Shown: positions 35,274-44,467 of the stretch, piece after piece | Position numbering within the stretch: position 1 is the stretch's first letter | Layout: the number at the start of each line of letters is the position of its first letter | Source: Campylobacterales bacterium | GTDB lineage: Bacteria > Campylobacterota > Campylobacteria > Campylobacterales > QNZT01 | Direction: 5' to 3' | DNA: 55,141 nucleotides | NCBI GenBank assembly: GCA_027023405.1 | Contig: JALVVN010000006.1 | Span: forward strand, 1 to 55,141 | Translations under genes and position numbers: made by a program | The notes under the pieces: model-generated | Database searches by the model: none | What the model was told of the DNA's origin: nothing | What the model saw: the letters and a program-made list of their open reading frames with translations, nothing else

Positions 35274-36146
35274 TTACTTACTCCCATTCTCCTCCGGCGT
35301 ATCGCAACTCTCCTCTTTTTCTGTTGGAAGAAAACCACATCCCTCGTCACCTCCAATCTTACCGTAAAGTGAATCAACATCGATCGCTTCTTGAGAAGCG
35401 GCAGAGACGGCACTTTCAGTCTCTTTGGAGCTCTCTTCATTTTTACTATTTAGTTGGTGCTCAAAATAGTTAATGATCGCCTCATCGCCGTTAAGCGCTT
35501 CGATATACTGTCCCTTTTTGATGATGAGCATCGGAATAGTGTGGTAGCCCAAAAAGGTGATAAACTGTTGTGCTTTGGCTGAATCTATCGATATCTTTTG
35601 AAAAGTGATATCGTGCTCTTTAAAGTAGTGCTTCACCTTTTTACAGTGTGGACAAGTGGGTGACTGTATCAGATAGCGACCATCAGCCGTAACCGCAGGA
35701 GCAATATCAGGTATTCTCAAAAAACTCATCGCCGTTATCAACGCCAAGATCGCCGGCACAAGCGCAATAAAATACTTACGCATCGTAAAGAGTGCAATCA
35801 CAATCAAAAATCCATACACACCCATACAAAACTTACACATCTGAGGCGATGCGTAAAATTGATAGCTGAGCATAATTGTCTCAAATAGGATAGCAACAGT
35901 TAAAGCAATAAAAAAGAGTTTCTTATCAATTTTCTCTCTATAAGTGAGCCACCCAAGCACAAAAAGAAAAAACGCGCCCAAGGTTCCAACCCAATTTAAA
36001 TAGATACTATCAAACCGCAACAATCCATCAGCTAATTTACACCCCGTACTCTCACAAAGTGAAGAGTGGTTGAGTTTGAGGTAAACTTCAGCTGCATTAT
36101 AAACCCAAAAAAGTAGGGGCAGTAGAAGATATCCAAACCATTTCAA
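35274..36146 (-). CDS. VKOR-family membrane oxidoreductase fused to a glutaredoxin-like domain
   Basis: 290 residues. An N-terminal four- to five-helix domain (about 1-145) has a Cys pair C31/C36 and the CxxC C104-x2-C107 (QMCKFCMG), the vitamin K epoxide reductase/quinone-reducing layout. A C-terminal thioredoxin-fold domain (about 155-235) carries CPHC at 165-168, followed by IPMLIIKKGQYIEALNG with the cis-Pro. VKOR-Trx fusions oxidise protein thiols in the periplasm, using quinone as acceptor, in place of DsbB/DsbA. The acidic Ser/Glu tail ends GFLPTEKEESCDTPEE. Last gene of the luxS-bioA-MFS unit. Confidence 0.75.
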   Translation of the reverse strand: MKWFGYLLLPLLFWVYNAAEVYLKLNHSSLCESTGCKLADGLLRFDSIYLNWVGTLGAFFLFVLGWLTYREKIDKKLFFIALTVAILFETIMLSYQFYASPQMCKFCMGVYGFLIVIALFTMRKYFIALVPAILALITAMSFLRIPDIAPAVTADGRYLIQSPTCPHCKKVKHYFKEHDITFQKISIDSAKAQQFITFLGYHTIPMLIIKKGQYIEALNGDEAIINYFEHQLNSKNEESSKETESAVSAASQEAIDVDSLYGKIGGDEGCGFLPTEKEESCDTPEENGSK

Positions 36147-36167
36147 ATCTCAACTCCTTAATTATTT

Positions 36168-37499
36168 CTATTTTTGATGAAGATAGGCTCTGATCTCATC
36201 TTCGCTAATTTCATCGGCATCATATTTGATGACGATAAGCTTTTCAGTCTCATTGACATAAAAATCAGTCACACCTTTAAGTACTTTAAGTTTACCCAAA
36301 TCATCTTTATTAAACTCATCGAAACTCAAAAAGAGATTTGATCTCAGTGAGGGATTTCGCATCCCGACGATCCATAAAATCCAAAAGATCGAGAGCCCAA
36401 CCACAAACCATGCTACACCTATCTCTTTAAAGTGTCCATAGAGATAGCCACCAATCGCACCACCTAAAAAAATCCCCACATAAGAAAAAGTGTTTGCTAC
36501 TCCTAGTGCAGCACCCTTTTGGTGGACTTTAGCAAATTTGGAGACGAAGCTCTGTAAAAGTGGTTCAAACATATTAAACCCGATAAAAAAGAGTGTCGCA
36601 CCAACGGCGAACCACAAAAAACTACTCGAATACCCCATCAACAAAAATGAAGCCATAATCGAGACAATCGAAGCGATAAATACCTCTTTCCCCTTACCGT
36701 ACTTCTCACCAAACACTGCTGCGGGTCCCATTGCCAAAATACCGAAGATCACCGCAGGTAAATAGGCTTTCCAGTAGTCAGTCGTCGCCATGCCAAACTT
36801 CTCTTTCATCAAAATTGGAATAATAAAAAAGGCAATCGCCATTGTCGAACTGTGAAAGAGAAAGGTGATATACATGCGCACCAAATCTTTATCTTTAAAG
36901 ACATGTTTAATCTTCGCCTCCTCTTCACTGTAATGATGCACTATCTTTGGCGGTTCCGGTACAGCGGTAAAGAGGATTGCCAAGGCAAACAGTGCCAATG
37001 CACCTGTCATCCAAAAGAGCGCTGAGACACTATACACACCTGCAATCACAGGACCGATAATCATCGCCGCCGCAAAACTCAGCGCAATCACCATCCCCAT
37101 CACCGCCATCGCATGGGCTCTCTCATCCTCGCGCACATGATCGGCAATCATCGCGGTTACGACACTACCGATCGCTCCCGCACCCTGTAAAAATCGCCCG
37201 ATTAACAGTGGATAGATCGAATCCGCCATCGCCGCGACAGCCGAACCAGCAGCAAAGAGCAACAATCCAAAAAGGATCGTCTTTTTGCGTCCAATCTTAT
37301 CACTCATCACCCCAAAAGGCACCTGTAACACTGCCTGTGTCAATGCATAGCCACCGAGTGCAATACCGGCAAGTAAAGCATTTCCTCCCGGAAGCTCTTT
37401 GGCATACTGCGACAATACCGACAACACGATAAACAAACCAAAAAAGCGCAATGCCACAATCAAACTAAGTGGCAAGACTTTTTTTACTATCTCTTTCAT
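36168..37499 (-). CDS. MFS transporter with C-terminal ferredoxin-like (YAM-type) domain
   Basis: 443 residues. Twelve membrane helices with the MFS motif A GVMSDKIGRKKTILFG (about 63-78) and RFLQGAGAIGSVVTAMIAD. After the last helix (about 375) a soluble domain of about 55 residues (VLKGVTDFYVNETEKLIVIKYDADEIS) resembles the HMA-like YAM domain of E. coli YajR. Substrate unknown; drug/proton antiport is the family default. 21 nt upstream of the VKOR-fusion gene. Confidence 0.82.
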   Translation of the reverse strand: MKEIVKKVLPLSLIVALRFFGLFIVLSVLSQYAKELPGGNALLAGIALGGYALTQAVLQVPFGVMSDKIGRKKTILFGLLLFAAGSAVAAMADSIYPLLIGRFLQGAGAIGSVVTAMIADHVREDERAHAMAVMGMVIALSFAAAMIIGPVIAGVYSVSALFWMTGALALFALAILFTAVPEPPKIVHHYSEEEAKIKHVFKDKDLVRMYITFLFHSSTMAIAFFIIPILMKEKFGMATTDYWKAYLPAVIFGILAMGPAAVFGEKYGKGKEVFIASIVSIMASFLLMGYSSSFLWFAVGATLFFIGFNMFEPLLQSFVSKFAKVHQKGAALGVANTFSYVGIFLGGAIGGYLYGHFKEIGVAWFVVGLSIFWILWIVGMRNPSLRSNLFLSFDEFNKDDLGKLKVLKGVTDFYVNETEKLIVIKYDADEISEDEIRAYLHQK

Positions 37500-37549
37500 T
37501 AATTCCTCCCCGTAGATTTTATAAATGAGATTATACTACTCCGAATTAA

Positions 37550-38857
37550 CTATAGATTTACTGATTGTAAATCTGAGATCGCTTCATATGCCACATCTAT
37601 CATACGATTGATCTCATCGTAGGTAATAATATAGGGTGGCATAAAATAGATTACATTGCCCAGCGGTCGCAATAGAACACCCCGTTTCAGAGCAAAAGTA
37701 TAAATTTTTAACCCAATCCGGTCAGCAGGATCGTAACCATCAAGCTCAATTGCCGCTATCATACCCCGTTGTCGCACCGCTTTAACGGATGCAAGATCGG
37801 CAATAGGTTGCATTTTCTCTGCCATATAGGCTATCTTTTCACGATTACGCACTAAGACCTGATCTTTTTCAAAAAGATCAAGCGTCGCATTTGCCGCTGC
37901 ACACGCCAACGCATTGCCGGTGTACGAGTGGGAGTGTAGAAATGATTTTCCACTTCTGTAGTCACAATAGAATGCCTGGTAAATTTCCTCTCGTAGCATC
38001 ACTACTGAAAGCGGTAAATATCCACCGGTAATCCCTTTAGATAGGCACAAAAAGTCCGGTGTAACTTCTGCTTGTTCACACGCAAACATGGTGCCGGTTC
38101 GACCGAATCCAACCGCGATCTCATCGGCAATCAGCATCACGCCATATTGCTCACACAACGCTTTGAGTGATCTTATGTAACTTGGATCATACATCGCCAT
38201 ACCCCCCGCGCACTGCACAAGCGGTTCGATAATGACCGATGCAATGCGCCCTTGATATTTCTCAAAGAGATCTTGCATCGATTTGAGCGCTTCTGCTTCA
38301 TTAACTAATGCGGGGGATTTGGCTTGGTAGCTTTGGATGAGAATCTCATCAAAAACCTCTTTGTAGAGACGCACATCTCCAACTGCCAATGCACCAAGCG
38401 TTTCACCATGGTAAGAGTTCTCTAAAGATATAAAGATATCACGCACTTCCCCTCTATTTTTATAATATTGGAAACTCATTTTGAGTGCCACTTCGACCGC
38501 ACTTGATCCATTATCGGCAAAAAAGAGTTTTTCAAGCCCTTGCGGTGCTATTTCAACCAACCTCTCCGCCAATCGCACCGCCGGTTCATGCGTAAAACCG
38601 GCAAATATTACATGCTCTAACTCCCCAAGCTGTTTGGTAATCTGTTCATTGATATAAGAATTCGCATGCCCAAAGAGATTGACCCACCAAGAGCTGATCG
38701 CATCGATATAGCGATGCCCCTCAAAATCCTCCAAATAGACACCCTCACCTTTTTTAATAGGTATAAAAGGGAGAGATTCGTAATCTTTCATCTGAGAACA
38801 CGGGTGCCAAATCTTGGAGAGGTCACGCTCTCGAATCTCTTGGTTGAGTGTTAGCAA
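37550..38857 (-). CDS. bioA: Adenosylmethionine-8-amino-7-oxononanoate aminotransferase
   Basis: 435 residues. PLP aminotransferase class III that converts KAPA to DAPA using SAM as amino donor in biotin synthesis. Seen: [13 protein letters not shown] at the start, [60 protein letters not shown] and [15 protein letters not shown] with the PLP Lys. SWW and YHGE are BioA hallmarks. It overlaps luxS by 7 nt; bioB is located separately beside topA. Confidence 0.95.
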   Translation of the reverse strand: MLTLNQEIRERDLSKIWHPCSQMKDYESLPFIPIKKGEGVYLEDFEGHRYIDAISSWWVNLFGHANSYINEQITKQLGELEHVIFAGFTHEPAVRLAERLVEIAPQGLEKLFFADNGSSAVEVALKMSFQYYKNRGEVRDIFISLENSYHGETLGALAVGDVRLYKEVFDEILIQSYQAKSPALVNEAEALKSMQDLFEKYQGRIASVIIEPLVQCAGGMAMYDPSYIRSLKALCEQYGVMLIADEIAVGFGRTGTMFACEQAEVTPDFLCLSKGITGGYLPLSVVMLREEIYQAFYCDYRSGKSFLHSHSYTGNALACAAANATLDLFEKDQVLVRNREKIAYMAEKMQPIADLASVKAVRQRGMIAAIELDGYDPADRIGLKIYTFALKRGVLLRPLGNVIYFMPPYIITYDEINRMIDVAYEAISDLQSVNL

Positions 38858-39366
38858 GTAGCGCCCTGGAGTTTTTTATCGCTGAGTTTGAGCTTTTCGT
38901 TATCCATAATACCGATACCCTTTTTAAGTACGCGCTTGGCAACCTTTTTTGCCCCTTTGAGTGAGTGCATTTTGCAGGTGCCACATTGGTAGATATTGAG
39001 CTCAGGTATATCCTCTTTGCTTTCTACTGCTAAAACATCCTGCATCGCACTTCTCCAAGCTTGTGCAACGCGCTCCTCATCCGGTACACCTATCACCGAC
39101 ATGTAAAATCCCGTTCTGCATCCCATCGGCGAAATATCGATAATCTCTACACCTTCACCATTGAGATGATCGCGCATAAATCCTGCAAAAAGGTGCTCAA
39201 GCGTATGAATCGCTTTAGGCGGGATATTTTTCTTATTGGGTTTGGTAAAGCGGAGATCAAACACTGTAATCGTATCTCCACAAGGTGTTTGCATCGTCTT
39301 CGCTACTCTCACGGCAGGAGCCTTCATTCGTGTATGATCAACCATAAAGCTATCTAACATTGGCAT
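38851..39366 (-). CDS. luxS: S-ribosylhomocysteine lyase (AI-2 synthase)
   Basis: 171 residues from the ATG at 39366, preceded by AAAGGA; an in-frame upstream ATG would add 12 unlikely residues. Cleaves S-ribosylhomocysteine to homocysteine and DPD, the AI-2 precursor. Zinc ligands HTLEH at 54-58 and a Cys in CGTCKMHSL (about 125-133), catalytic Cys 83 in MGCRTGFY. First gene of the luxS-bioA-MFS-VKOR unit, with a plausible -10 directly upstream. Confidence 0.97.
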   Translation of the reverse strand: MPMLDSFMVDHTRMKAPAVRVAKTMQTPCGDTITVFDLRFTKPNKKNIPPKAIHTLEHLFAGFMRDHLNGEGVEIIDISPMGCRTGFYMSVIGVPDEERVAQAWRSAMQDVLAVESKEDIPELNIYQCGTCKMHSLKGAKKVAKRVLKKGIGIMDNEKLKLSDKKLQGATC

Positions 39367-39391
39367 TTTTATTCCTTTGATTTTTTTGATA

Positions 39392-39419
39392 ATTATATCC
39401 AATCTTGAGCTAAATCAAG
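39392..39419 (-). promoter_or_regulatory. luxS promoter and inverted repeat
   Basis: On the minus strand TATAAT (39397-39392) lies 26 nt before the luxS ATG, with TTGATT (39418-39413) as a possible -35 at 15 nt spacing. The latter overlaps CTTGA (39404-39408) / TCAAG (39415-39419), a short inverted repeat that could be an operator. Confidence 0.45.
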
Positions 39420-39440
39420 ACTATTTTTTTGCGATTAATT

Positions 39441-39446
39441 TATAAT
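39441..39446 (+). promoter_or_regulatory. -10 element of the zinc-ribbon gene
   Basis: TATAAT 22 nt before the start at 39468, followed by a strong GGAGG ribosome site. Confidence 0.5.
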
Positions 39447-39467
39447 AGAGCCGTTAAAAGGAGGAAA

Positions 39468-39665
39468 ATGATGGAACAAGGCTCTAAAATCTACTGTAAT
39501 GTCTGTCTCGTAGATTCAGATGTCTCCGCTAAAATCGTTTATCTCAAAGCTGTGTGTGAAGGGGAGGAGGTACATATCTGCACCTCCTGTATCCCTGCTA
39601 TCATTCACGGAAGCGGTGAAATTGTCAAATCAAATAGCGAAGTGGAAAAGGCACTTAAAGGATAG
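39468..39665 (+). CDS. Small zinc-ribbon protein of unknown function
   Basis: 65 residues from ATG 39468 (ATG 39471 is equally well placed after GGAGG). Two Cys pairs, CNVC (about 9-12) and CTSC (about 42-45), form a probable four-Cys zinc ribbon. No signal peptide; cytoplasmic. The stop overlaps the convergent prephenate dehydratase gene by 11 nt. It may be a regulator or an adaptor; no family name recognised. Confidence 0.65.
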   Translation: MMEQGSKIYCNVCLVDSDVSAKIVYLKAVCEGEEVHICTSCIPAIIHGSGEIVKSNSEVEKALKG

Positions 39666-40482
39666 TGTTTTTTTCATAACACCCCAGTAATTTAAGATCG
39701 GTACAATAAAACTCTAATTCATTTAGCGCAAGTATCATCAACCGATCCTCTATATGCCCTTCTATATCGATATGAAACATACTTTCTGAATCCTTTGCAT
39801 GCATATAACTCTCGATTTTAAGAAGATTGATCCCATTTGTCGCAAAACCACCTAATGCCTTATAGAGAGCAGCAGGAATATCTCGTACCTTAAAGATCAG
39901 TGAAGTAACATATGCTTTTTGATTTTCAATTGTTGGGATAAAATTTTCTTGACTAAGTATAAAAAAGCGCGTCACATTTCCACTCATATCTTGAAAATTC
40001 TCTTGCAATATCTCTAAATCATAAATTTGAGCTGCCAATTTTGAAGCGATCGCACTTCGTCTAGGATCATCACACTCAGCTAACTCCTTCGCAGCACCGG
40101 CGGTATCAAACTTAGCGACCATATCAAGATTATATTTTTGGATATGTCTTTGGCACTGTGCTAGTGCCTGAGGATGTGAGCCAACACAGATCAACTCCTC
40201 TATTTTTGCCCCTCTTTTTCCCAAAAGACAATGATTGACCGGTTCGTAATGTTCAGCAACGACATGAAGCGCCATCTCGGGTATGAGTCGATAGATCTCT
40301 TCAACCCTACCTGCCGTCGAATTTTCAAGCGGAATGATAGCTAAATCACATGCACCGGATTCAACTTTATACATCGCTGCTTGAAAAGTTTGACATGCAA
40401 CCGGAATGTAATCAGGATATGCGCTTTTACACGCTTGTTCGGAATAGGCGCCTTCAACACCTTGGTATGCGATTGTTTTCAT
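39655..40482 (-). CDS. pheA: Prephenate dehydratase (stand-alone, PDT plus ACT)
   Basis: 275 residues. PDT catalytic domain (about 1-180): AYQGVEGAYSE, DLAIIPLENSTAGRVEE, DMSGNVTRFFILS with the catalytic Thr-Arg-Phe. C-terminal ACT domain (about 190-270): VRDIPAALYKALGGFATNGINLLKIESYM. No chorismate mutase domain, unlike the fused Campylobacter PheA. The ACT ESRP motif is replaced by ESYM, and IDIEGH follows, a pattern I associate with alphaproteobacterial-type enzymes. It makes phenylpyruvate for phenylalanine. Confidence 0.9.
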   Translation of the reverse strand: MKTIAYQGVEGAYSEQACKSAYPDYIPVACQTFQAAMYKVESGACDLAIIPLENSTAGRVEEIYRLIPEMALHVVAEHYEPVNHCLLGKRGAKIEELICVGSHPQALAQCQRHIQKYNLDMVAKFDTAGAAKELAECDDPRRSAIASKLAAQIYDLEILQENFQDMSGNVTRFFILSQENFIPTIENQKAYVTSLIFKVRDIPAALYKALGGFATNGINLLKIESYMHAKDSESMFHIDIEGHIEDRLMILALNELEFYCTDLKLLGCYEKNTIL

Positions 40483-40491
40483 TTTTCTTCA

Positions 40492-40517
40492 ACAAGAGGG
40501 TAGAGCTACCCTCTTGT
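40492..40517 (-). terminator. Hairpin between porB and pheA
   Basis: ACAAGAGGGTA (40492-40502) pairs with TACCCTCTTGT (40507-40517) around GAGC, immediately after the porB stop. No U-tract follows on the minus strand, and the pheA ATG is only 9 nt further, so it may be a processing or attenuation site rather than a full terminator. Confidence 0.5.
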
Positions 40518-40518
40518 G

Positions 40519-41475
40519 TTATACCTTTGCCTCTTCTCTTCTTTGGAGATACTCCCACTTCTCATCGATCTCCTTTTGAATCCTCTCGATGACATGTTTA
40601 TTTTCCGGTTTAAAAAGGTGTCGATACCTTCCTTGCGCCGCCAAATACTCCTCAACAGGAAGTACATTCTTAGGACGATAGAGGATATTGAGCTCTGTAC
40701 CGTTAATGATCTCATAGATCGGGAACATCAAGGTATCTGTCGCTAGATCAGTAATGTTGATGGTATCTTTAGGATCAAATTTCCATTCTGTTGTACAGGC
40801 TGAGACTGTATTGATAAAACATGGACCCTCAGTGTCGAGTGCCTTTTGAAACCCTTTGACCATACTTTTCCATTTATTTGGTGCGAGCTGTGCCACATAC
40901 GGCGCACCGTGTGCCGCCATAATCGCCATCATATCCTTTTTCTTCTGCTTTTTACCGTAGCTGACGCGCCCTGCTGGAGCAGTCGAAGTCGAAGCACCTA
41001 CCGGTGTAGCAGACGATCTCTGACCACCTGTGTTGGCATAGTTCTCATTATCGAGGCAGATATAGGTAAAGTCATGTCCTCTCTCAACCGCACCACTGAG
41101 CCACTGGAAACCGATATCATAGGTTGATCCGTCACCGCCGAATGCCACAAACTTCACAGGAGCATCGGGATCTTTGAGTGTCCCTTTTCTCTTTCTTGCT
41201 TTATACATCGCTTCCGCACCGGAGATCGCTGTCGCTGCATTTTCAAACCCGATATGGATCCAAGAAGTATCCCATGATGTATAGGGATAGACTGCTGTTG
41301 AAACCTCAAGGCATCCTGTATTGGATGCTAAAACAAGGTTATCATCCGTACAGTTCATCAATTCTCTAACAATTATAGAGTGCGCACACCCGGGGCACAA
41401 TAGATGTGCTCCCTCAAATCGGTCATTTGCCGTTGAAAACTCTTTTAAGTTTTTAATCTTTTTAATCGTACTCAT
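40519..41475 (-). CDS. porB: Pyruvate:ferredoxin (flavodoxin) oxidoreductase beta subunit
   Basis: 318 residues with the TPP-binding beta-subunit pattern: LLCPGCAHSI (C27, C30), NTGCLEV, FGGDGSTYDIGFQWL (GDG TPP motif), NENYANTGGQRSSATP. With PorA, C and D it oxidises pyruvate to acetyl-CoA, or runs backwards to fix CO2 in reverse-TCA organisms. Last gene of porCDAB. Confidence 0.93.
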   Translation of the reverse strand: MSTIKKIKNLKEFSTANDRFEGAHLLCPGCAHSIIVRELMNCTDDNLVLASNTGCLEVSTAVYPYTSWDTSWIHIGFENAATAISGAEAMYKARKRKGTLKDPDAPVKFVAFGGDGSTYDIGFQWLSGAVERGHDFTYICLDNENYANTGGQRSSATPVGASTSTAPAGRVSYGKKQKKKDMMAIMAAHGAPYVAQLAPNKWKSMVKGFQKALDTEGPCFINTVSACTTEWKFDPKDTINITDLATDTLMFPIYEIINGTELNILYRPKNVLPVEEYLAAQGRYRHLFKPENKHVIERIQKEIDEKWEYLQRREEAKV

Positions 41476-41487
41476 CTCTCTCCCCTC

Positions 41488-42711
41488 TTAGTCAAAATAT
41501 TCCATTTTAGGACCACGAAGACTTACAAACTGTTGCACCAACCCACTTCGCTTACCGCTCTTGGCATTTTCAGCCAACTCTTTGTAGATCTCTTCAATCG
41601 ATTCCATTGTCAAGTCACGACCACCCAAACCGTAGATATAGTTTGTCATTAACGGTTGCTCTTTTGCCGCCATCAATGCACCGGCTACCTCATTGTAAAG
41701 CGCACCCAATGCACCGCCCGGCGCACTTCTATCCATACATGCGACCGCTTTTACACCGTCTAGTGCATCTCGAATATCATCAAACGGAAAAGGTCTAAAG
41801 ACTCTCGGTGCCACCACACCCGCTTTAATACCATGTTCTTTTCGTACATTTTCCGCTACCAATCGTGCTGTCTCGACCGTTGAACCAAGTGCGACAATCG
41901 CTACTTCCGCATCATCCATCATATATTTTTCAACACGGTTATATTTTCTACCGGTTTTTTTCTCAAATTCAGCAAATACTTTATTGATCACCTCTCTTGA
42001 ATCCATCAATGCTTTGTGCTGTCGTGCCTTGTGCTCATAGTGCCAATCCTCTTCGGTTTGCGCACCGTAAGTAACCGGACGCGTAAAGTCGAGCATCTCA
42101 TCCATCGGTTGATATTTCCCGACAAATGCATACGCTTCATCATCACTTAGCGGTTTCACATTTTGCGCAGTATGGGAAGTGATAAAACCATCCTGGTGCA
42201 CCATTACCGGAAGTCTCACACTGTGATCTTCTCCCACTTTAAAAGCACACAAAGTCAAATCATATGCCTCTTGCGCATTAAACGCATCGATCTGAATCCA
42301 TCCGCTATCTCGACCTAGATACATATCGGAGTGATCTCCTCGCACATTCAAAGGAGAAGCAAGCGAACGATTGACGACACAAAGTACAATAGGAAGTCGC
42401 ATACCTGAAGCTTGATAGAGTACCTCTACCATTAACGCATACCCTTGTGATGAAGTTGCTGTTGCAACACGGCCACCTGCCGCAGCCGCTCCGACACATC
42501 CACTCATCGCGGCATGCTCACTCTCAACCATCACAAATTCACCATCCACATAACCGTCGGCAACAAACTTTCCATACCCCTCAACAATCGGTGTAGAAGG
42601 AGTAATAGGATACGCCGATACAACATCCACTTGCGCTTGTCTTAGTGCATTTGCCGCCGCAAAGTTACCATCCCAAACTACTACTTCCGGTAGATCTATC
42701 TTCTCTGCCAT
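41488..42711 (-). CDS. porA: Pyruvate:ferredoxin (flavodoxin) oxidoreductase alpha subunit
   Basis: 407 residues. Landmarks: AYPITPSTPIVEGYGKF, VESEHAAMSGCVGAAAAGGR, ATSSQGYALMVEVLYQASG and DRSAPGGALGALYNEV. Provides the TPP pyrimidine-side and domain interface of the four-subunit Por. Its start overlaps porD's stop by one nucleotide. Homologous to H. pylori PorA. Confidence 0.93.
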   Translation of the reverse strand: MAEKIDLPEVVVWDGNFAAANALRQAQVDVVSAYPITPSTPIVEGYGKFVADGYVDGEFVMVESEHAAMSGCVGAAAAGGRVATATSSQGYALMVEVLYQASGMRLPIVLCVVNRSLASPLNVRGDHSDMYLGRDSGWIQIDAFNAQEAYDLTLCAFKVGEDHSVRLPVMVHQDGFITSHTAQNVKPLSDDEAYAFVGKYQPMDEMLDFTRPVTYGAQTEEDWHYEHKARQHKALMDSREVINKVFAEFEKKTGRKYNRVEKYMMDDAEVAIVALGSTVETARLVAENVRKEHGIKAGVVAPRVFRPFPFDDIRDALDGVKAVACMDRSAPGGALGALYNEVAGALMAAKEQPLMTNYIYGLGGRDLTMESIEEIYKELAENAKSGKRSGLVQQFVSLRGPKMEYFD

Positions 42712-43166
42712 TACTTCTCCTCACCTTTGTTCTTTTTCTTTTTTTCAGGCCATTTTTTCAGTGCCTCTTCTACCTCTTCTCTCTCATTAAACATCCAAAG
42801 AGATTTTGGATTTGTCGGGCAGACTTCGACACAGACACCACATCCTTTACAGTGATCATAATCGATTCCGATCATAATCTTATCCCTTGAGACAATCGAT
42901 GTATCTGGACAAAAAACCCAGCAGTTTTGACAGTCGATACAGATGTCACGATTGTAAACCGGTTTGATCGATCTCCAATCCGCAACCGATGCCGCATAGG
43001 AGTTGGTCGGTGCATAATCTCTCTCCTCCTGCTTCAAAAAAGCGGGATTTGTATCAAGAGAGTTAAAAGAGTCAAGCAAAGTTCCTTGAGTCACCTGATC
43101 CCAATCCAAAAGCTCTGTCTTCTCCAGCGAGATAAACTCATCTACACTTTTACTTTTATTTATCAT
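42711..43166 (-). CDS. porD: Pyruvate:ferredoxin oxidoreductase delta subunit (2[4Fe-4S] ferredoxin)
   Basis: 151 residues. Two [4Fe-4S] motifs: C76-x2-C79-x2-C82-x3-C86 and C106-x2-C109-x2-C112-x3-C116. The N-terminal extension of about 70 residues is usual in Campylobacterota PorD. Basic Lys-rich tail. Passes electrons from the TPP site to ferredoxin or flavodoxin. Confidence 0.93.
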   Translation of the reverse strand: MINKSKSVDEFISLEKTELLDWDQVTQGTLLDSFNSLDTNPAFLKQEERDYAPTNSYAASVADWRSIKPVYNRDICIDCQNCWVFCPDTSIVSRDKIMIGIDYDHCKGCGVCVEVCPTNPKSLWMFNEREEVEEALKKWPEKKKKNKGEEK

Positions 43167-43181
43167 ACCTCTCCCCTTTCT

Positions 43182-43754
43182 CTATTTGACTTCATTGTAA
43201 GCTCTAGTGATCGCTTCCATATTTGCATCGATGATCTTCTGTGGAAACTTGGAAAGAACACGAAGCATCTTCTCTTTGAAAAAATCCAACTCAAACATCC
43301 CCGATACTTTCATCAACGCTCCAAGCATCGGTGTATTAGGGATCGGTCTTCCGATTGTATCCATAGAAATCTGAATACAATCCACGGTATGAACCTCTTT
43401 ATCTTTGAGCGCAGGCACTTCACTTTTTAATTCATCAGGGCTCAAATGGGTTGTAATAATATACTTAGTACTCTCTTTATCATCATAAGTAATATCTGAA
43501 GTATAAACCAATCCAGGATCAATTACCAAAATATAATCGGGATGCATCTTCTTCGCATGGTTAATGATTTGCTTTTCGGCGATACGATTGTAAGCCGTCA
43601 TAGAGGCTCCTCTCTTTGCTGAACCGTAGAGTGCAAACGCCTGTACCTCTTTACCTGTTGTGGCAATCACATCACCTAAACCTTTTGCTCCCGTTACAGC
43701 GCCTTGACCGGCACGAGAGTGCCATCTAATTTCGACCATTAAAACTCCTTCCAT
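43182..43754 (-). CDS. porC: Pyruvate:ferredoxin oxidoreductase gamma subunit
   Basis: 190 residues: VEIRWHSRAGQGAVTGAKGLGDVIA at the start, FALYGSAKRGASMTAYNRI and GRPIPNTPMLGALMKV later, all typical of the gamma domain. First gene of porCDAB, preceded by AAGGAG. 32 nt downstream of the HAD phosphatase gene on the same strand. Confidence 0.92.
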   Translation of the reverse strand: MEGVLMVEIRWHSRAGQGAVTGAKGLGDVIATTGKEVQAFALYGSAKRGASMTAYNRIAEKQIINHAKKMHPDYILVIDPGLVYTSDITYDDKESTKYIITTHLSPDELKSEVPALKDKEVHTVDCIQISMDTIGRPIPNTPMLGALMKVSGMFELDFFKEKMLRVLSKFPQKIIDANMEAITRAYNEVK

Positions 43755-43786
43755 ATATTACTACTCAATAGCGTTATTTTAGGGTA

Positions 43787-44467
43787 TTACGACTTAATAT
43801 CGGCTTGATTAGAATTTTTTATATATTTTATAGCAAAAAGTGTTTCTTTTTGTAATACTTCACTTTGACACGCTTCTAACTCATCTCTAGTCGCATATCC
43901 GGACAACACCCCTATCGATCGGACTCCGGCTCTCTTTGCAGCAATCAAATCCAAACAAGTATCGCCAATCATCCAAATCGAATCGTTCTGCTTGACTCGC
44001 ATCTCTTCTAATGCTTTAAAGATTGGCTCAGGGTGTGGTTTGGGATTTTGCACATGTTCTCTACCAATCAATGCCTCAAAATAGTGTATCACTCCCATAT
44101 GCTCAAGCAAAATCTGTGAATACTCGCCTGTCTTGGTCGTCACAATGCCTAATCTCGCAAAAGTTGCCGCCTCCTCGATCGCCTCTTTGGCTCTTGGTAG
44201 CAGCGTCGTCATCGCACACGATCGCTCCCGATAGAGTGCCTTGTAACAGTCGACAAAATCCCACACCCGATCTGCCTCTACGCCGAGATCCGCATACATC
44301 ACATCCAACGGATGTCCGATGAGTGATTTGATGCGTTGAGGATCAGGCACAGGTCTATTAAATGCGATAAAACTCTCCTCAAAACAGCTTAAGATAGCTC
44401 TTGTTGAATCAATCAGCGTACCGTCAAGATCAAAAAGAATGATCGGCTGACTCACGGCTTGATCCAA
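43787..44467 (-). CDS. HAD-family phosphatase (phosphoglycolate phosphatase-like)
   Basis: 226 residues of the Gph/PGMB subfamily: nucleophile motif DLDGT with D13 and D15, GIVTTKTG (motif II Thr), NPKPHPEP (Lys) and MIGDTCLDLIAAKRAG (acidic motif). Removes phosphate from small metabolites, possibly 2-phosphoglycolate. Its start overlaps the substrate-binding protein gene by 16 nt. Confidence 0.85.
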   Translation of the reverse strand: MDQAVSQPIILFDLDGTLIDSTRAILSCFEESFIAFNRPVPDPQRIKSLIGHPLDVMYADLGVEADRVWDFVDCYKALYRERSCAMTTLLPRAKEAIEEAATFARLGIVTTKTGEYSQILLEHMGVIHYFEALIGREHVQNPKPHPEPIFKALEEMRVKQNDSIWMIGDTCLDLIAAKRAGVRSIGVLSGYATRDELEACQSEVLQKETLFAIKYIKNSNQADIKS

